Below are positions 63,501-64,000 of a DNA stretch of 64,000 nt, piece by piece. Origin of the DNA: Nitzschia sp. DOCU1 (taxonomy: Eukaryota > Bacillariophyta > Bacillariophyceae > Bacillariales > Bacillariaceae); the NCBI GenBank assembly GCA_951394045.1, contig OX595999.1:1550001-1614000 (forward strand), read 5' to 3'. The notes under the pieces are model-generated. The model was not told the DNA's origin. It saw nothing but the letters and a program-made list of their open reading frames with translations, and did no database searches. Positions within the stretch are counted from its first letter, which is position 1. Every line of letters begins with the position of its first letter. A program made the position numbers and the translations under genes.

Positions 63501-64000
63501 GAGATCTCGAGCGCCAGCTGAACTTTGAAGCAACCGGTAAAATGTGGTACGATTTGAACCGAAACGGTACCTGCGTCTTGACGATTGTATCATCGCTCGC
63601 GGATGGCAGCAGCCGCTACGTCCAAATGAAGGGCGAACGAGGCAAAAGCGCCCAAGAACCCCTACGTCTTGACCCAGTCGACAAGGATGGTACCAACTAC
63701 ATGATCATTACGGAACTTCCACCGGATACGGTTCTCTTGAGTGAGATTGATCGCTTTACTGGAAAGCTCGTCTCGACTGCTAGCTTATCGATTTACAAGG
63801 ACGAGGTTATTCAAGTGTCTCATGAAATGGGAAATAATAGTTCAAGATTGGACGGTCATCAAATCGCTCGATTGCGACGTGCCAAGGATCGTTCCAGTAC
63901 CTCGCGCGGTAGCATGTCCTATTTGCTCAATGGGGAACTGGAATATCCTACTTACCAAACCGGCGATTCGCTCGTTGATCTGTTCCCGGTCTTGAACCAA
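60599..64000 (+). CDS. Plastid-targeted tandem-repeat protein, cut by the right edge
   Basis: 1134 codons open from ATG 60599 to the last base; no stop is reached. The N-terminus has a hydrophobic signal (RVAALVLLLSTRSAAF) ending in an S-A-A-F junction like the diatom ASAF motif, so import into the complex plastid is likely. A Gly/Pro/Asn-rich linker runs to about residue 235. Then come repeats of roughly 160 residues separated by linkers, starting near residues 241 (LFPVLSRIQGVPWQG), 484 (IYPVLSKFAGVTWEG), 765 (AFPVLSQITGIDWQG), 947 (LFPVLSRMEGTGWQG) and a fifth at 1128. Each has a beta-rich body with RYDL-xxDG, MRG, RLDP, then PDTxLxNEID--TGK and TASLSL...VQVSHE...GHQxWR. The fold may be a small beta barrel, but no known domain is assigned. 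Function is unknown. Confidence 0.8.
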   Translation, partial: MKISNRMALAGGGQRRRGDTFRSVSEGVVKSNAGFVRVAALVLLLSTRSAAFHQPWNLREAGRAAVVLHSSYYPSSGSDASVNGGSAASRGPYFQGGRRNEFDQFPDRVFDPYMDGRGGGFDIPPPPPPMNNYNAGVGGGGYDPEIQKYFRRNNNMNNGMYGDVPMSGERIMGMPGNEFYDPRARPPPPPPGSTFSNPNQVGRQAQQQQRYYQNKAPDSAAGVYDAEVFRDDEYYERIARLFPVLSRIQGVPWQGHLQYVNGDLQVSPASRQSTKRPIGLRYDLDPDGYVFMTITLGGRRIEMRGQRLDNDRYGRGGASVSQRQGGTIRLDPMNEQDPNFMELIELDPDTVLINEIDRFSGKVVLTASLSLANPDELVQISHDVGDMDMPIQGHQIWTLARPGSKQQQRLAAAGSSSSLRADQNARSSNSFAQPVSSDGVKRTQVTTGIPQSITPSNSYRSESSSSSTTGNYRGRPAMGNLGRIYPVLSKFAGVTWEGDCRQVNGDLRLSGITRALYGGTRYDIYEDGSVVLTTFLRTNGRVESIEMRGGRVNGPGSPIQLDMDRLPHSMIITEVAPNTLIMNEVHRETGRILFTSSLFLAGDNEVVQVSHQVSGRDPRMPIDQHQVWRLAPARDGYEMETEWRNRDQFLGRAPDRTPDVRGGRSAWSRGADLNRGGPMYQGGASTNAVRRSINGLLTEPGSRSRYDEDQLWLLNRSPEEMRDRFRDKFNSWEVSRDVIDDPDFVESDIGPLRQDRLLEPELRDAFPVLSQITGIDWQGTCRYIIGDTKPDSIMLLQGGMRYDLSRDGVCTMTTTLDFADGRTREVRMRGYRESSSKYSNSMRLYPVDDEDDSVYTILTEISPDTILLNEIDGDTNKVIYTASLSISNDRNELVQVTHELGDGVRMPVEGHQVWRMKRFGGTYERTPGIRTPAGGWTGGSSSSTKELFPVLSRMEGTGWQGTFRFVNGDLERQLNFEATGKMWYDLNRNGTCVLTIVSSLADGSSRYVQMKGERGKSAQEPLRLDPVDKDGTNYMIITELPPDTVLLSEIDRFTGKLVSTASLSIYKDEVIQVSHEMGNNSSRLDGHQIARLRRAKDRSSTSRGSMSYLLNGELEYPTYQTGDSLVDLFPVLNQ

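Overview
This is nuclear DNA of a eukaryote, most likely a pennate diatom; the species cannot be fixed from the window. Evidence: short GT-AG introns of 77 to 171 nt; DUF6824-type proteins (a family expanded in diatoms); bipartite plastid-targeting leaders of the ASAF type; receptor-like LRR proteins with an N-terminal cytosolic tail; class C 7TM receptors with duplicated bacterial-type binding-protein domains; CHASE hybrid histidine kinases; and Ty3/gypsy, PIF/Harbinger and tyrosine-recombinase transposons. Genes lie on both strands with no operon structure. Several occur as tandem duplicates.

Layout. 1-11 kb: the start of a leftward gene, an acyl-CoA delta-9-type desaturase, an LRR membrane protein with a broken tandem copy, and a class C GPCR. 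11.4-17.3 kb: a decayed Ty3/gypsy element on the minus strand, with 192-bp LTRs and a TCAGC target duplication. Its left LTR is split by a 944-bp Mutator-like non-autonomous element with a 9-bp target duplication. 18-25 kb: two tandem CHASE hybrid histidine kinases. 25-31 kb: a duplicated DUF6824 gene with duplicated flanks. 31.6-39.3 kb: a two-TM protein, a plastid-type choline/aminoglycoside-kinase-fold protein, two tandem type II glycosyltransferase-like proteins and a signal-anchored protein. 39.8-42.8 kb: a decayed Crypton-like tyrosine recombinase element. 43.6-49.1 kb: a large Cys-rich repeat membrane glycoprotein. 49.4-57.6 kb: a PIF/Harbinger element (TTA target duplication, 16-bp inverted repeats). 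Its SANT-like gene is split by a young Ty3/gypsy element (50.1-55.7 kb) with about 99% identical LTRs and intact gag and pol. 58.6-64 kb: a secreted Cys-rich protein and a plastid-targeted tandem-repeat protein running off the right edge.

Most interesting signal: in both gypsy elements, which differ strongly in sequence, gag and pol are in the SAME frame and separated by one TGA in the same context (AAY-TGA-TGG). This suggests that pol is made by programmed UGA readthrough. Both elements also carry a perfect 12-bp palindrome immediately after the 5' LTR, where a tRNA primer-binding site would normally lie. The two shared features suggest a family of diatom gypsy elements with unusual expression and possibly unusual priming. 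No tRNA, rRNA or CRISPR was recognised.
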